Positions 1 to 8,659 of a stretch of DNA of 64,000 nucleotides are shown here, one piece after another. This DNA comes from Candidatus Saccharibacteria bacterium HGW-Saccharibacteria-1 (GTDB taxonomy: Bacteria; Patescibacteriota; Saccharimonadia; Saccharimonadales; Saccharimonadaceae). The notes beneath the pieces are model-generated. The model saw only the letters and a program-made list of their open reading frames with translations. It was not told the origin of the DNA and did no database searches. The DNA lies in assembly GCA_002839415.1 (NCBI GenBank), contig PGXZ01000002.1:66098-130097 (forward strand), given 5' to 3'. Made by a program: the position numbers and the translations under genes. Each line of letters starts with the position of its first letter. Position 1 is the first letter of the stretch.

Positions 1-1
1 G

Positions 2-127
2 GCTGTTGATATAGTCGACGCTAAAATTCAATCACAATTACGTGAATACAAGGAAATGACAGTTTCCCATATTGGCAAACGTGGAGTTATGGGCCGCTTT
101 AAACGAAGCTTCGCCCGCGAATTATAG
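2..127 (+). CDS. hpf: Ribosome hibernation factor HPF/RaiA, C-terminal end (partial)
   Basis: Last 41 codons of a frame entering from the left edge and ending at TAG 125-127. The peptide AVDIVDAKIQSQLREYK matches the helix that closes the HPF/YfiA fold (family pattern A-x-D-x-V/A-x-x-K-L-x-x-Q-L-x-x-Y-K), followed by a basic tail. HPF binds the 30S subunit between the A and P sites and silences or dimerises ribosomes in starved cells. The tail is short, so this is not the long form with a separate C-terminal dimerisation domain in this part. Position directly before secA is the classic order in Gram-positive bacteria. Start and N-terminus lie outside the window, so the call rests on a short fragment. 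Confidence 0.7.
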   Translation, partial: AVDIVDAKIQSQLREYKEMTVSHIGKRGVMGRFKRSFAREL

Positions 128-139
128 ATAGTTGTTATC

Positions 140-168
140 TTGTCTAATTAGTGTTTTCGCCGTATAAT
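140..168 (+). promoter_or_regulatory. Sigma70-type promoter of secA
   Basis: TTGTCT (140-145), a 17-nt spacer and TATAAT (163-168). The transcript would have a leader of about 45 nt containing AGGAG (202-206) ahead of the secA ATG, unlike the leaderless starts common elsewhere in the window. Confidence 0.6.
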
Positions 169-220
169 AAAACCCAGTATTTTATTTTAGAACTTTCGAA
201 TAGGAGCGTGGTTTTTAGTT

Positions 221-2842
221 ATGGTGAACAAGAATAAGGTTCTAACCAAGGTATTTGGCGACCCACAGGTACGTCTATTAAAGGGATTACAGAAAAAAGT
301 TATTGCAATCAATGCTTTAACTGATAAATATAAAAGGTTTTCAAAGCCAGAGCTCAAGGCTCAAACTGAGGTTTTGAAAAAGAAACTACAGAAAAAAGGC
401 GTTACTTTGGACGCGATTATGCCCGATGCTTTTGCATTAGTGCGCGAGGCTAGCGAGCGTGTGCTGGGCATGCGGCATTTTGACGTGCAATTGATTGGCG
501 GCATTGCGCTACATGAAGGCAACGTGGCCGAAATGAAAACTGGTGAAGGTAAAACCTTGGTTGCTACTTTGCCGGTGTATTTGAATGCGCTAGAAGCTAA
601 AGGTGTTCACGTTGTTACAGTAAATGACTACTTGGCGCAACGCGACGCTTGTTGGATGGGCGAATTGTATGATTTCTTAGGTTTAACAACTGGTATTATT
701 ATTAACGACGCATCATTTTTGTTTGATCCAAAATATGAAAACGAAGATCACACTGACCCTCGCTTAAGGCATTTGCGTCCAGCGACTCGCAAAGAAGCTT
801 ACGCGGCTGATATTACTTATGGTACGAATAACGAGTTTGGTTTCGATTATTTGCGCGACAATATGGTTAACGAAGTTGATTTGTTGCGTCAGCGTGATTT
901 GAATTATGCGATCGTTGATGAAGTCGATAGCATCTTGATTGACGAGGCTAGGACTCCGCTGATTATTAGCGCGCCGGCTGCAGAAAATCCTGATAGCTAT
1001 TATCAGTTTGCCAAGATCGCGGCTAAATTAGTTCCCGAAGATTACATTATGGACGAAAAACATCGCACGGTGGCGTTAAGCGATGAAGGTACTGAAAAAG
1101 TACAAAAATTACTAGGAATAAAGAATCTGTACAGCCCAGATTATGTTCGTTCGGTTTACCACATGGATCAAGCCTTGCGTGCACAAGCTCTATTTAGGCG
1201 CGACAAAGATTACGTCGTAACGAACGAAGGTGAAGTGATTATTGTTGATGAATTTACGGGTCGTTTAATGCAAGGCCGTCGTTATAACGAGGGTTTGCAC
1301 CAAGCGATTGAAGCCAAAGAGGGCGTTCCGGTTCTTCAGGAAAGTATGACCTTAGCTACTGTTTCGTTTCAGAATTATTTCCGTTTATACAAGAAACTAT
1401 CAGGAATGACGGGTACGGCGTTTACCGAGGCCGAAGAGTTTCAACAAATTTATAGCCTTGATGTTATTCAAATTCCATCGAATCGCCCAATTGCGCGTAT
1501 CGACAAGCAAGATTTAATCTTTAAATCTGAAAAAGCTAAATTAAAGTCAGTCGCAAACGCGGTGGCCGAATATCATAAGCAGGGTCGACCAGTGTTGGTT
1601 GGTTCGGCTTCGATTGCTAAAAATGAGTTGATAGCGTCTTGGTTGGACGAGGCAAAAATACCTTATGAACTATTGAACGCCAAAAACAACGAACGTGAGG
1701 CCGCAATTATCGAAAAAGCCGGCGAAAAAGGTGCAATTACGCTTGCAACTAATATTGCTGGTCGTGGTACTGACATTAAATTAGGTGAAGGTGTTAAAGA
1801 GCTTGGTGGGCTAGTGGTCATTGGTTCTGAGCGACATGAATCACGTCGAATTGATAATCAGCTACGTGGACGCGGTGGACGACAGGGTGATCCAGGTGAA
1901 ACTCAATTCTACGTTTCAACCGAAGATGATTTGATGCGTATTTTCCAAGGTGAGCGAATTGCTGGTTTAATGGACAAACTAGGTCTCGATGAAGATACTC
2001 CGATTCAAAATAAAGCAGTGTCCAAAACACTTGAATCAGCTCAAAAACGCGTAGAGGGATTTAATTTTGATACTCGTAAAAACGTTGTTCAATATGACAA
2101 TGTCATAAACCGTCACCGTCGGGTTGTTTATACGATACGTCGCAAAATTCTAGAGGGCAGCGATATCAAGCCCGAGATCGAAATCTTGATCAAAGACAAA
2201 GTTCGAGAATTAACATTGTTACCTGCAAAAAACAACAAGAATTTTGCGGATTCGTTTGAAACGATCTTTCCACTCCCCGAGGATAAAATTAAACTAATCG
2301 GTGACGAGAAGAGAGACAAAGCGCGCTTGGAGCTTGCACAAAAGGAAGTTGCAAAGCTATATAAAGAAAAAGAGGCCGAGCTTGAAACTGATATAATCCG
2401 CAAAATTGAACGAGAAGTTTATTTGCAGGTGCTTGATACGCTTTGGATGCAACACCTAGAGAATATGCAACATCTTCGTGAGGGTATTCACTGGCGAAGT
2501 GTTGGTCAACGCGACCCATTAGTGGAATATCGAAGTGAATCACAAAACTTGTTTAGCAGTTTACAGGCGACTTTACGCGATGAAGTATTGCGCGCAATTA
2601 TGCACGTACATCGTACTGACATTATTGCCAAAAGCAATGAAGAATACGAAACGGAGCTAACACGCCTAGCTGAAAATGCAGTTGAAAAAGGTGTAAACGA
2701 AATTACTGGTGGTGAGGAAAATCGAGACCATGATTTCAAGGTAGCTAAAAAGACTTTAGTTCAAACTGCAAACCAAAAAAAGAATCAATCACGCAAGAAA
2801 AAGAAGTCTCAGCGTCAAAATCGCAAAAATAATCGCAAATAA
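221..2842 (+). CDS. secA: Preprotein translocase ATPase SecA
   Basis: Motor of the Sec pathway, which pushes unfolded secretory proteins through SecYEG by ATP hydrolysis. Seen in the 873-residue product: Walker A GEGKT (108-112), the DEAD-type Walker B and linker VDEVDSILIDEARTPL (near 230-245), the GTAFTEAEEF turn, and motif VI-like NIAGRGTDIKLG (near 512-520), then the preprotein cross-linking, wing and scaffold regions. The C-terminus is unusual: in place of the Cys/His zinc-binding SecB/phospholipid tail there is a cysteine-free stretch rich in Lys/Arg/Gln. Length is typical for SecA. AGGAG 14 nt upstream supports this ATG. It lies between hpf and an M16 peptidase gene. Confidence 0.98.
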   Translation: MVNKNKVLTKVFGDPQVRLLKGLQKKVIAINALTDKYKRFSKPELKAQTEVLKKKLQKKGVTLDAIMPDAFALVREASERVLGMRHFDVQLIGGIALHEGNVAEMKTGEGKTLVATLPVYLNALEAKGVHVVTVNDYLAQRDACWMGELYDFLGLTTGIIINDASFLFDPKYENEDHTDPRLRHLRPATRKEAYAADITYGTNNEFGFDYLRDNMVNEVDLLRQRDLNYAIVDEVDSILIDEARTPLIISAPAAENPDSYYQFAKIAAKLVPEDYIMDEKHRTVALSDEGTEKVQKLLGIKNLYSPDYVRSVYHMDQALRAQALFRRDKDYVVTNEGEVIIVDEFTGRLMQGRRYNEGLHQAIEAKEGVPVLQESMTLATVSFQNYFRLYKKLSGMTGTAFTEAEEFQQIYSLDVIQIPSNRPIARIDKQDLIFKSEKAKLKSVANAVAEYHKQGRPVLVGSASIAKNELIASWLDEAKIPYELLNAKNNEREAAIIEKAGEKGAITLATNIAGRGTDIKLGEGVKELGGLVVIGSERHESRRIDNQLRGRGGRQGDPGETQFYVSTEDDLMRIFQGERIAGLMDKLGLDEDTPIQNKAVSKTLESAQKRVEGFNFDTRKNVVQYDNVINRHRRVVYTIRRKILEGSDIKPEIEILIKDKVRELTLLPAKNNKNFADSFETIFPLPEDKIKLIGDEKRDKARLELAQKEVAKLYKEKEAELETDIIRKIEREVYLQVLDTLWMQHLENMQHLREGIHWRSVGQRDPLVEYRSESQNLFSSLQATLRDEVLRAIMHVHRTDIIAKSNEEYETELTRLAENAVEKGVNEITGGEENRDHDFKVAKKTLVQTANQKKNQSRKKKKSQRQNRKNNRK

Positions 2843-2866
2843 CGGGTTGGCAGAAGGAAGATAACA

Positions 2867-4147
2867 ATGAATCATACCATCGAAGAGATGCGATTAAAAA
2901 ATGGCGCCCGTGGCTTACTGATAGATGTGCCGGATGCTACAACGATGAGTATGCAATTTCATTTTCGTGCAGGCAATCGCTATGCTAAATCAAAGGATAT
3001 CGAGCAGGTCGCACATATAATGGAGCACATGGCGTTTGGCGCGAATGCTCGTTTTAAAAACGAGTCAGATTTTGAATTCGAATTTACTAAAAACGGCGCA
3101 TATCGCAATGCATATACTAGTGATTTATCAATGGTCTACGAAGCGGACTGTGCTGATTTTGAATGGGATAGGATTCTTGACTTACAAAAATTAGCAATTT
3201 GTCAGCCAAGATTTAATGAAGCCGAGTTAAATGCCGAAAAAGGCAATGTTCGCAGTGAATTGACCAATTACCTAAATGATCATCATCGTATATTGTGGCC
3301 AAGGGTTCAGCAGTTACTTGGAGAGGATGTGCTAACCTACAAGCAATCATTGCCTACGATTAGCGCCGTAACGTTAGCCGATGTCCGCGAGCACCACAGA
3401 CGCACTCATACGACGCGTAACATGCGTTTTGTTGTAGCGGGTAAGCTTCATGGGCGGAAAGCCGAGATTAAGCGACAACTTGAAGATTTTCAGCTGGCCG
3501 AAGGCGAGCGCTTTGAGATCCCCAAGGATGAGCTTAAAAAAGCCGGCCCATGTATTATTCGCCGTAAAAGTGCAACTAATTTAACTTTTGGGCTTTTTAT
3601 GGCCGTTCCCTGGGAGCTGAACGACGAAGACTTAGATGCGATGCATTACCTGAATCATATTTTGACAGGTACTATGCACTCACGTATTTTTGGTGCAGCT
3701 CGAAGCAAGGGTTTGGCGTACAATGTTAGCGCCTATACGGCGACTGGTTTTTACGACAGCGGTTGGGATATTACTGGCCAAGTAAATCACGAGGCGGCGG
3801 GTGACTTATTTGATATCATTACGCGTGAAGTCGATTGTGTATTGAATGGCAAAATCAAAGAGTCCGAATTAAACGCTGCAAAATCATTTGCACTTGGTCG
3901 TTACCAGATGGGTGCTCAGACTGTTTCGCAAATTAGCGGATTTTATACGGGGCGATATTTCGCTGACGGCTTTATAAAAGATTATTACAAAGTTCCCGAG
4001 ATGATTAAGAACGTTACTATGGAACGTATGGTAACGACCGCACGAAGCTTTATAAACGAAGATAAGTGGGTTCTTGCCGCAGTCAGCAATGGCGAAAAGC
4101 ATGATCTGGTAAAACTAAACGAAAAAGTAGAAACATTATTTAAATAG
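2867..4147 (+). CDS. M16-family zinc metallopeptidase (pitrilysin/processing-peptidase type)
   Basis: The inverted zinc motif HxxEH is intact (H50-I-M-E53-H54) and the third ligand E131 lies exactly 76 residues on, as in active M16 enzymes (HxxEH-x76-E). The remainder has the second M16 half, with the substrate-binding Arg/Tyr-type region near 'GLAYNVSAYT'. No signal peptide is visible, so it is probably cytoplasmic; bacterial relatives (e.g. YmxG-like) degrade peptides, and freed signal peptides are one possible substrate given the adjacent secA. AAGGAAG lies 8 nt before the ATG. The gene follows secA by 24 nt and precedes murD by 15 nt, so it is probably co-transcribed. Confidence 0.9.
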   Translation: MNHTIEEMRLKNGARGLLIDVPDATTMSMQFHFRAGNRYAKSKDIEQVAHIMEHMAFGANARFKNESDFEFEFTKNGAYRNAYTSDLSMVYEADCADFEWDRILDLQKLAICQPRFNEAELNAEKGNVRSELTNYLNDHHRILWPRVQQLLGEDVLTYKQSLPTISAVTLADVREHHRRTHTTRNMRFVVAGKLHGRKAEIKRQLEDFQLAEGERFEIPKDELKKAGPCIIRRKSATNLTFGLFMAVPWELNDEDLDAMHYLNHILTGTMHSRIFGAARSKGLAYNVSAYTATGFYDSGWDITGQVNHEAAGDLFDIITREVDCVLNGKIKESELNAAKSFALGRYQMGAQTVSQISGFYTGRYFADGFIKDYYKVPEMIKNVTMERMVTTARSFINEDKWVLAAVSNGEKHDLVKLNEKVETLFK

Positions 4148-4162
4148 AGGTAATATTGTAGT

Positions 4163-5461
4163 ATGAATATCGCAATTGCTGGATACGGAATAGAGGGCGA
4201 ATCAAACTATAAATATTGGTCAAGTGATAAAAACAATCACATAACGATTTTTAATGAAGTTCAGCCAGAGCGTGAATTGCCGGTTGATAGCAATGCCGTA
4301 ATTGGCGAGAATGCTTTTGAAAAGATGAACGGCTTTGATTTGGTTGTTCGTACAGCCGGATTGGCGCCGCGTAAAATTATAACTGACGGTAAAATTTGGT
4401 CGGCGACTAATGAGTTTTTTGCAAAATGCCCCGCAAAAATAATTGGCGTAACTGGTACAAAGGGTAAGGGGACGACTGCCAGTTTGATTGCTAGTATTTT
4501 TGAGGCAGCCGGCAAAAAAGTCTGGCTACTCGGAAATATTGGCGTGCCATCGCTCGATTCGTTACCGATTATTCAGCCTGATGATATTGTGGTGTACGAG
4601 ATGTCTAGCTTTCAGCTTTGGGATTTAGAACGTTCACCTCATGTTGCTGTTGTGTTGTTGATCGAGCCTGACCATTTAAATGTCCACGATGATTTTGATG
4701 ACTATGTTAAGGCTAAGTCTAATATTAGGAAATATCAAAAAGCAGGTGATCTGTGTATTTTTAATCCGACAAATAAATATTCAGCCCAAATTGCGAAGAC
4801 TTCTAACTTAGGTGAGGCCGTTCGTTACGGAATTAAGGCCGACGGCGGTGTTTACGAAAAGGATAATAGTTTTTATCAATCTGAATACAAAATTTGTTCA
4901 ACATTAGCACTTCAGCTAATTGGTCAGCACAATATTGAAAATGCTTGTGCAGCCATAACTGTCGCAAAATTCTTTGAATTAACAGATGATGAAATTGAAT
5001 CTGGGTTGCAAAGATTCAAAGGCTTACCGCACAGAATCGAGTTTGTCCGTGATTTGAACGGTGTTTTATATTATAATGACAGTTTTTCGTCGGCCCCATC
5101 AGCTACGATTGCCGCTATGAAATCTTTCGATAAACCTGAAATCGTCGTTCTGGGCGGTGTAGACAAGGGGGCTGATTTTTCGGTTCTAGCGACGGAAATT
5201 AAAAACCGCGATAATATTAAAAAGGTAATTGTGATTGGCGAAATTGGGCAAAAATTAGCCAAAATATTAAAAGATGTAAATTCAGGTTTAGATATTGAAG
5301 TGTCGAATGCTAAGTCGTTACGGCTAATTATTGAGCAAATTCAATTAAGCGTATTACCAGGTGATGTTGTGCTATTCAGCCCAGCCTGTGCAAGTTTTGA
5401 TATGTTTAAAAACTTTTATGATCGAGGTGATCAATTTAGAGAGATCGTTAATAACTTGTGA
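4163..5461 (+). CDS. murD: UDP-N-acetylmuramoyl-L-alanine--glutamate ligase (MurD / MurD2 type)
   Basis: Mur ligase of cytoplasmic peptidoglycan precursor synthesis: ATP-dependent addition of glutamate to UDP-MurNAc-L-Ala. The 432-residue product has a short N-terminal Rossmann domain (GYGIEG), the ATP loop GVTGTKGKGTT (a variant of the usual TNGK[ST]TT), HNIENACAA, the PHRIEFV segment, YYNDSFSSAPSAT, and the C-terminal domain with LGGVDKGADF and SPACASFDMF. The next gene overlaps by 4 nt and looks like MurL. In Xanthomonas the ligase partnered with MurL (MurD2) adds L-Glu rather than D-Glu. I therefore infer that this enzyme may prefer L-Glu; the sequence alone cannot settle that. AGAGG about 11 nt upstream supports the start. 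Confidence 0.93.
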   Translation: MNIAIAGYGIEGESNYKYWSSDKNNHITIFNEVQPERELPVDSNAVIGENAFEKMNGFDLVVRTAGLAPRKIITDGKIWSATNEFFAKCPAKIIGVTGTKGKGTTASLIASIFEAAGKKVWLLGNIGVPSLDSLPIIQPDDIVVYEMSSFQLWDLERSPHVAVVLLIEPDHLNVHDDFDDYVKAKSNIRKYQKAGDLCIFNPTNKYSAQIAKTSNLGEAVRYGIKADGGVYEKDNSFYQSEYKICSTLALQLIGQHNIENACAAITVAKFFELTDDEIESGLQRFKGLPHRIEFVRDLNGVLYYNDSFSSAPSATIAAMKSFDKPEIVVLGGVDKGADFSVLATEIKNRDNIKKVIVIGEIGQKLAKILKDVNSGLDIEVSNAKSLRLIIEQIQLSVLPGDVVLFSPACASFDMFKNFYDRGDQFREIVNNL

Positions 5462-6735
5462 ATCGATTCATTTTCAAATCATATTTTTTCGATCAGGCTA
5501 GTAAAACGGCCAGTTTTAATTACGCATTTGAAGACGGCAGGGCCTTTACTGAGAAAGTTGCATTTAAATTAACAGATAATCATAATTACAACCGTGAAAC
5601 TCTTGATAGAGCGTTATTTTTATCGTTTATGCTAGTCGGTGTGTCATACTACAAGACTTTTCCTTCAGAAGATGTGTTAATTGATTTTCCGATTGATAAA
5701 TGGCAGGTTAATTTTTTTAATAAAGTTTATCAAGAGGGCTTGGGTCAATTTGCTTATGAGAATGGCTTGAAAAAGGATGATTTGGCGCATTTTGAGGCAA
5801 ACGCAGAATATTCAACAGTCATGGCGCCTAATTACACTGGTTCGGGTACTTTAGCTCTTCAAAGTGGCGGCAAAGACTCTTTATTGACAGCGTCACTTTT
5901 GAAAAGCAAAAGTATTGATTTTGCGGCTTGGTACCTATCGAGCGGTGAAGATTATCCGTCATTATTAGAATTTGTTAGCCCTGAACTGATTATTAGCAAT
6001 CGTTTGATTGACCGCAACAATTTAAACCAGGCGCTAGGTGACGGGGCATTAAATGGCCACGTGCCAATAACTTATATTGTTCAAAGTTTCGCTGTTATTC
6101 AAGCGATTCTAATGGGCAAATCGGATATCTTAGTCTCGATAGCTCACGAGGGCGAAGAGCCGCATCACTTTATAGGTGACTTATTAGTTTCGCATCAATG
6201 GTCAAAAACTTGGTTTGCCGAAGAAATGTTTGCTAGCTATGTTGCGCGCTACATTTCGCCAAATATCCGAATCGGATCACCGCTGAGATGCTATAGTGAG
6301 CTACGCGTGGCCGAGTTGTTTGTTGAAAACTCATGGAAACTATATGGCTATAAATTTAGTTCTTGTAACGTTTATAATTATCGTCAAGGGGCTAATAACA
6401 AGACGCTTGGTTGGTGTGGTGATTGTCCAAAATGTGTAAACTCTTATTTGCTATTTGCACCTTTTTTGCCAAAAAATAAACTTTGTAAATTATTTGGTGG
6501 CGTAGATTTGTTCGCGCGGAACGATTTAATTGACACATTCAAGGGTTTACTTGGGGTTGATGGATTTACAAAGCCTTTTGAGTGTATTGGAGAGGTCGAC
6601 GAGCTAAGAGTAGCTTATCATATGGCGATCAAAAAATATGATTATCAAAAACTGCCGTTTAAAGTGCCTGAGTCAAATTTTGATTACAAACTGCTGTACC
6701 AAGCTCAAAATTGGGCCCCTAAAGTGTTACAATAG
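5458..6735 (+). CDS. murL: MurL-like UDP-MurNAc-L-Ala-L-Glu epimerase
   Basis: Starts with GTG overlapping the murD stop by 4 nt (GTGA), so translation is coupled. The 425-residue product has a PP-loop-type ATP site SGGKDSLL (136-143) and a Cys cluster WCGDCPKC (319-326), the layout of MurL. MurL uses ATP (releasing AMP and PPi) to invert the terminal L-Glu of UDP-MurNAc-L-Ala-L-Glu, giving the D-Glu muropeptide without glutamate racemase (established in Xanthomonas oryzae). The direct fusion with murD in one operon is the strongest support. It could instead be another PP-loop family member. No glutamate racemase gene occurs in this window, but the rest of the genome is not visible. Confidence 0.8.
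   Translation: MNRFIFKSYFFDQASKTASFNYAFEDGRAFTEKVAFKLTDNHNYNRETLDRALFLSFMLVGVSYYKTFPSEDVLIDFPIDKWQVNFFNKVYQEGLGQFAYENGLKKDDLAHFEANAEYSTVMAPNYTGSGTLALQSGGKDSLLTASLLKSKSIDFAAWYLSSGEDYPSLLEFVSPELIISNRLIDRNNLNQALGDGALNGHVPITYIVQSFAVIQAILMGKSDILVSIAHEGEEPHHFIGDLLVSHQWSKTWFAEEMFASYVARYISPNIRIGSPLRCYSELRVAELFVENSWKLYGYKFSSCNVYNYRQGANNKTLGWCGDCPKCVNSYLLFAPFLPKNKLCKLFGGVDLFARNDLIDTFKGLLGVDGFTKPFECIGEVDELRVAYHMAIKKYDYQKLPFKVPESNFDYKLLYQAQNWAPKVLQ
6728..6733 (+). promoter_or_regulatory. -10 element just before prfB
   Basis: TACAAT inside the end of murL, 7 nt before the prfB ATG. There is no Shine-Dalgarno between them and no clear -35. It fits the leaderless promoter pattern seen across the window. 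Confidence 0.4.
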
Positions 6736-6740
6736 ATTTA

Positions 6741-7820
6741 ATGCAGCCACTTACAAAAAGATTAACTAATTTATTATCCGAAATTGATGCGGCGTTTTTA
6801 CGTTTGCAGATTACAAAAAAACAAGATGAGCTTGCAGAATTGAACGTGCAACTGTCATCGTCCGAAATTTGGAATAACCCCGTAAACGCTCAAGAGGTGA
6901 ATAAAAAGTTTTCAGCACTTTCAGCTATGGTAGAGCCATGGATAACATTAAAATTCCAAGTAACTGATATGGTCGAGCTAATGCAGCTTGGTGACGACAG
7001 CTTAATGGCTGAATTTGAGCAGCAAGTGAACGCTTTTGAGGCGGAGTTTAGTAAACTTCGCAAAGACCTTTTATTCAACGGTGAATACGACAATCACAAT
7101 GCAATCATCAGGCTAAGTGCTGGTGTTGGTGGTACGGATGCTCAGGATTGGACCGAGATGCTAGAGCGAATGTATTTACGTTGGGCGACTAAATCTGATA
7201 TGAAATCCGAAATTATTGAACGCTCGGTCGCTGAAGAGGCGGGGATTAAATCAAGTGTAATAGAAATCACTGGACTAAACGCCTATGGGCGGCTTAGGGG
7301 TGAACATGGTGTTCATCGTTTAGTGCGCCTAAGCCCGTTTAATAGCGATAACCTGCGTCAGACGAGTTTTGCGCTAGTCGAGGTCTTGCCGCAAATCGAT
7401 ACCCCAGATGAAGTCCAAATTGACGACAAAGATATCAAGGTTGACGTATATCGTTCGGGCGGCAAGGGTGGCCAATCTGTTAATACGACCGACAGCGCTG
7501 TTCGTGTAACTCATATTCCAACTGGAATTGTTGTGGCGATTCAAAATGAGCGTTCGCAGCTTCAGAATCGTGAAATGGCAATGAAAATTTTACGGTCCAA
7601 GCTAATTCAGCTGCAGCTTGAACAACACGCTTCAAACGTTTCTGAATTGCATGCTGGCGAATCAGCTAATTGGGGCTCGCAGATTAGAAATTATGTCTTG
7701 CATCCGTATACCATAGTCAAAGATACGCGCACTAAGCACGAGAATCAAAATGCTCAAGGAGTACTTGATGGCGACATTGATGAGTTTTCCGAAGCGTACT
7801 TGGAATCACTTCAGCAATAA
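6741..7820 (+). CDS. prfB: Peptide chain release factor 2
   Basis: Class I release factor reading UAA and UGA. The stop-codon recognition tripeptide SPF (198-200) identifies RF2 rather than RF1 (PxT), and the catalytic GGQ (243-245) sits in SGGKGGQSVNTT. The 359-residue length is normal. The frame is continuous from the ATG, so the programmed +1 frameshift that controls RF2 in many bacteria is absent. Presence of a full RF2 agrees with UGA being a stop in this genome (e.g. murD and ftsI end in TGA). It follows murL by 5 nt, with a possible own -10 (6728-6733) and no ribosome-binding site. Confidence 0.97.
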   Translation: MQPLTKRLTNLLSEIDAAFLRLQITKKQDELAELNVQLSSSEIWNNPVNAQEVNKKFSALSAMVEPWITLKFQVTDMVELMQLGDDSLMAEFEQQVNAFEAEFSKLRKDLLFNGEYDNHNAIIRLSAGVGGTDAQDWTEMLERMYLRWATKSDMKSEIIERSVAEEAGIKSSVIEITGLNAYGRLRGEHGVHRLVRLSPFNSDNLRQTSFALVEVLPQIDTPDEVQIDDKDIKVDVYRSGGKGGQSVNTTDSAVRVTHIPTGIVVAIQNERSQLQNREMAMKILRSKLIQLQLEQHASNVSELHAGESANWGSQIRNYVLHPYTIVKDTRTKHENQNAQGVLDGDIDEFSEAYLESLQQ

Positions 7821-7826
7821 CAAAGT

Positions 7827-8558
7827 TTATTTAACTTCCGTTCCGCCCCATTCAACAACCGTAAAGCCTTTTCGCTCAAATGAACTGATTGTTTGTGGTT
7901 TGATTTGCTGATATTTGTCAACTGCTTTATAAACCATAAATACGCGCAATATCGAATCAGGAGCAGGCGAGATTGATAATTTTGCGCCGTCGGTATAGTC
8001 TTTGCCGGCAAAATGGATTAAATTATATTTATTGTTTTCCATTTTAGGCAACCAAAATACTATCATTTCGTTATATTCTTTGGCGGTTAACCCTAAGTCT
8101 TTTAATGTTTTTTGTAAAAAAGATTTTGTGTCATAACCTGTTACGACAAAACCTGTGTCGAACTTTGAATAGTCAGTTTTCGATTTACCCTCCCAGAATA
8201 AATAACTATATGCAAGTCCATCAGCGTGATTAATTAAACTACCATCGGTTTTGGCGGTAACATCCCAGCCATTTAATGTTTTATTGTAGTCTGGATATGT
8301 TGACGTTAGCTTTCCGTCATAAAATAGTTTAACGCTAACATCTTCTGTCTTAGTTGGGTATAGATAAATCACTGGCTTCATTATCGTTATCGAACCATCA
8401 TCAGGTCTAGACTCAGTATATTCTTCGGAAGTATTCTCGATATAAACTTGGTATGCAAACACACTTCCAGACACCAAAAACAATATCGCCAAGATAAAAG
8501 TAAAGATTAAAGCCGTTCTTTTAATATTTTTCTTTGTCTTTTTGTTAGATTTAGGCAT
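7827..8558 (-). CDS. Membrane-anchored extracellular protein of the KPVIYLYP family, function unknown
   Basis: Start placed at ATG 8558 because AGAGGAAA lies 6 nt upstream; a longer frame upstream lacks any such site and would add an implausible N-terminus. The 243-residue protein has a basic N-terminus, one transmembrane segment (about residues 12-33, ending FAYQ) and an outward domain opening with KPVIYLYPT. Further conserved-looking blocks are LNGWDVTA, YSYLFWEG, DTGFVVTGYD, EYNEMIVFWLP and a C-terminal VVEWGG. I recognise this combination from uncharacterised secreted proteins of many phyla but know of no established function. It faces ftsE across a divergent promoter region and converges on prfB. 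Confidence 0.75.
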   Translation of the reverse strand: MPKSNKKTKKNIKRTALIFTFILAILFLVSGSVFAYQVYIENTSEEYTESRPDDGSITIMKPVIYLYPTKTEDVSVKLFYDGKLTSTYPDYNKTLNGWDVTAKTDGSLINHADGLAYSYLFWEGKSKTDYSKFDTGFVVTGYDTKSFLQKTLKDLGLTAKEYNEMIVFWLPKMENNKYNLIHFAGKDYTDGAKLSISPAPDSILRVFMVYKAVDKYQQIKPQTISSFERKGFTVVEWGGTEVK

Positions 8559-8590
8559 TATTTCCTCTAAACTTTTATATTTATTTTTAA

Positions 8591-8599
8591 AGTATAGCA
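8591..8599 (-). promoter_or_regulatory. Extended -10 promoter of the KPVIYLYP gene
   Basis: On the minus strand TGC precedes TATACT (plus 8591-8596 read as AGTATA), giving a leader of roughly 25-30 nt that contains the AGAGGAAA ribosome-binding site. Confidence 0.5.
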
Positions 8600-8641
8600 C
8601 TTTTATTATCTTTTTTTCATTTTTATTGATAATGCTTGTTA

Positions 8642-8650
8642 TGTTATAAT
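8642..8650 (+). promoter_or_regulatory. Extended -10 promoter of ftsE (leaderless)
   Basis: TGtTATAAT with the -10 at 8645-8650, ending 9 nt before the ftsE ATG (8660). No Shine-Dalgarno fits in the gap. Confidence 0.6.
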
Positions 8651-8659
8651 TATCATTGA

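Noticed and set aside
6741-6830. Programmed frameshift in prfB
   Set aside because: No in-frame TGA interrupts the first codons; the frame is continuous from ATG to stop.
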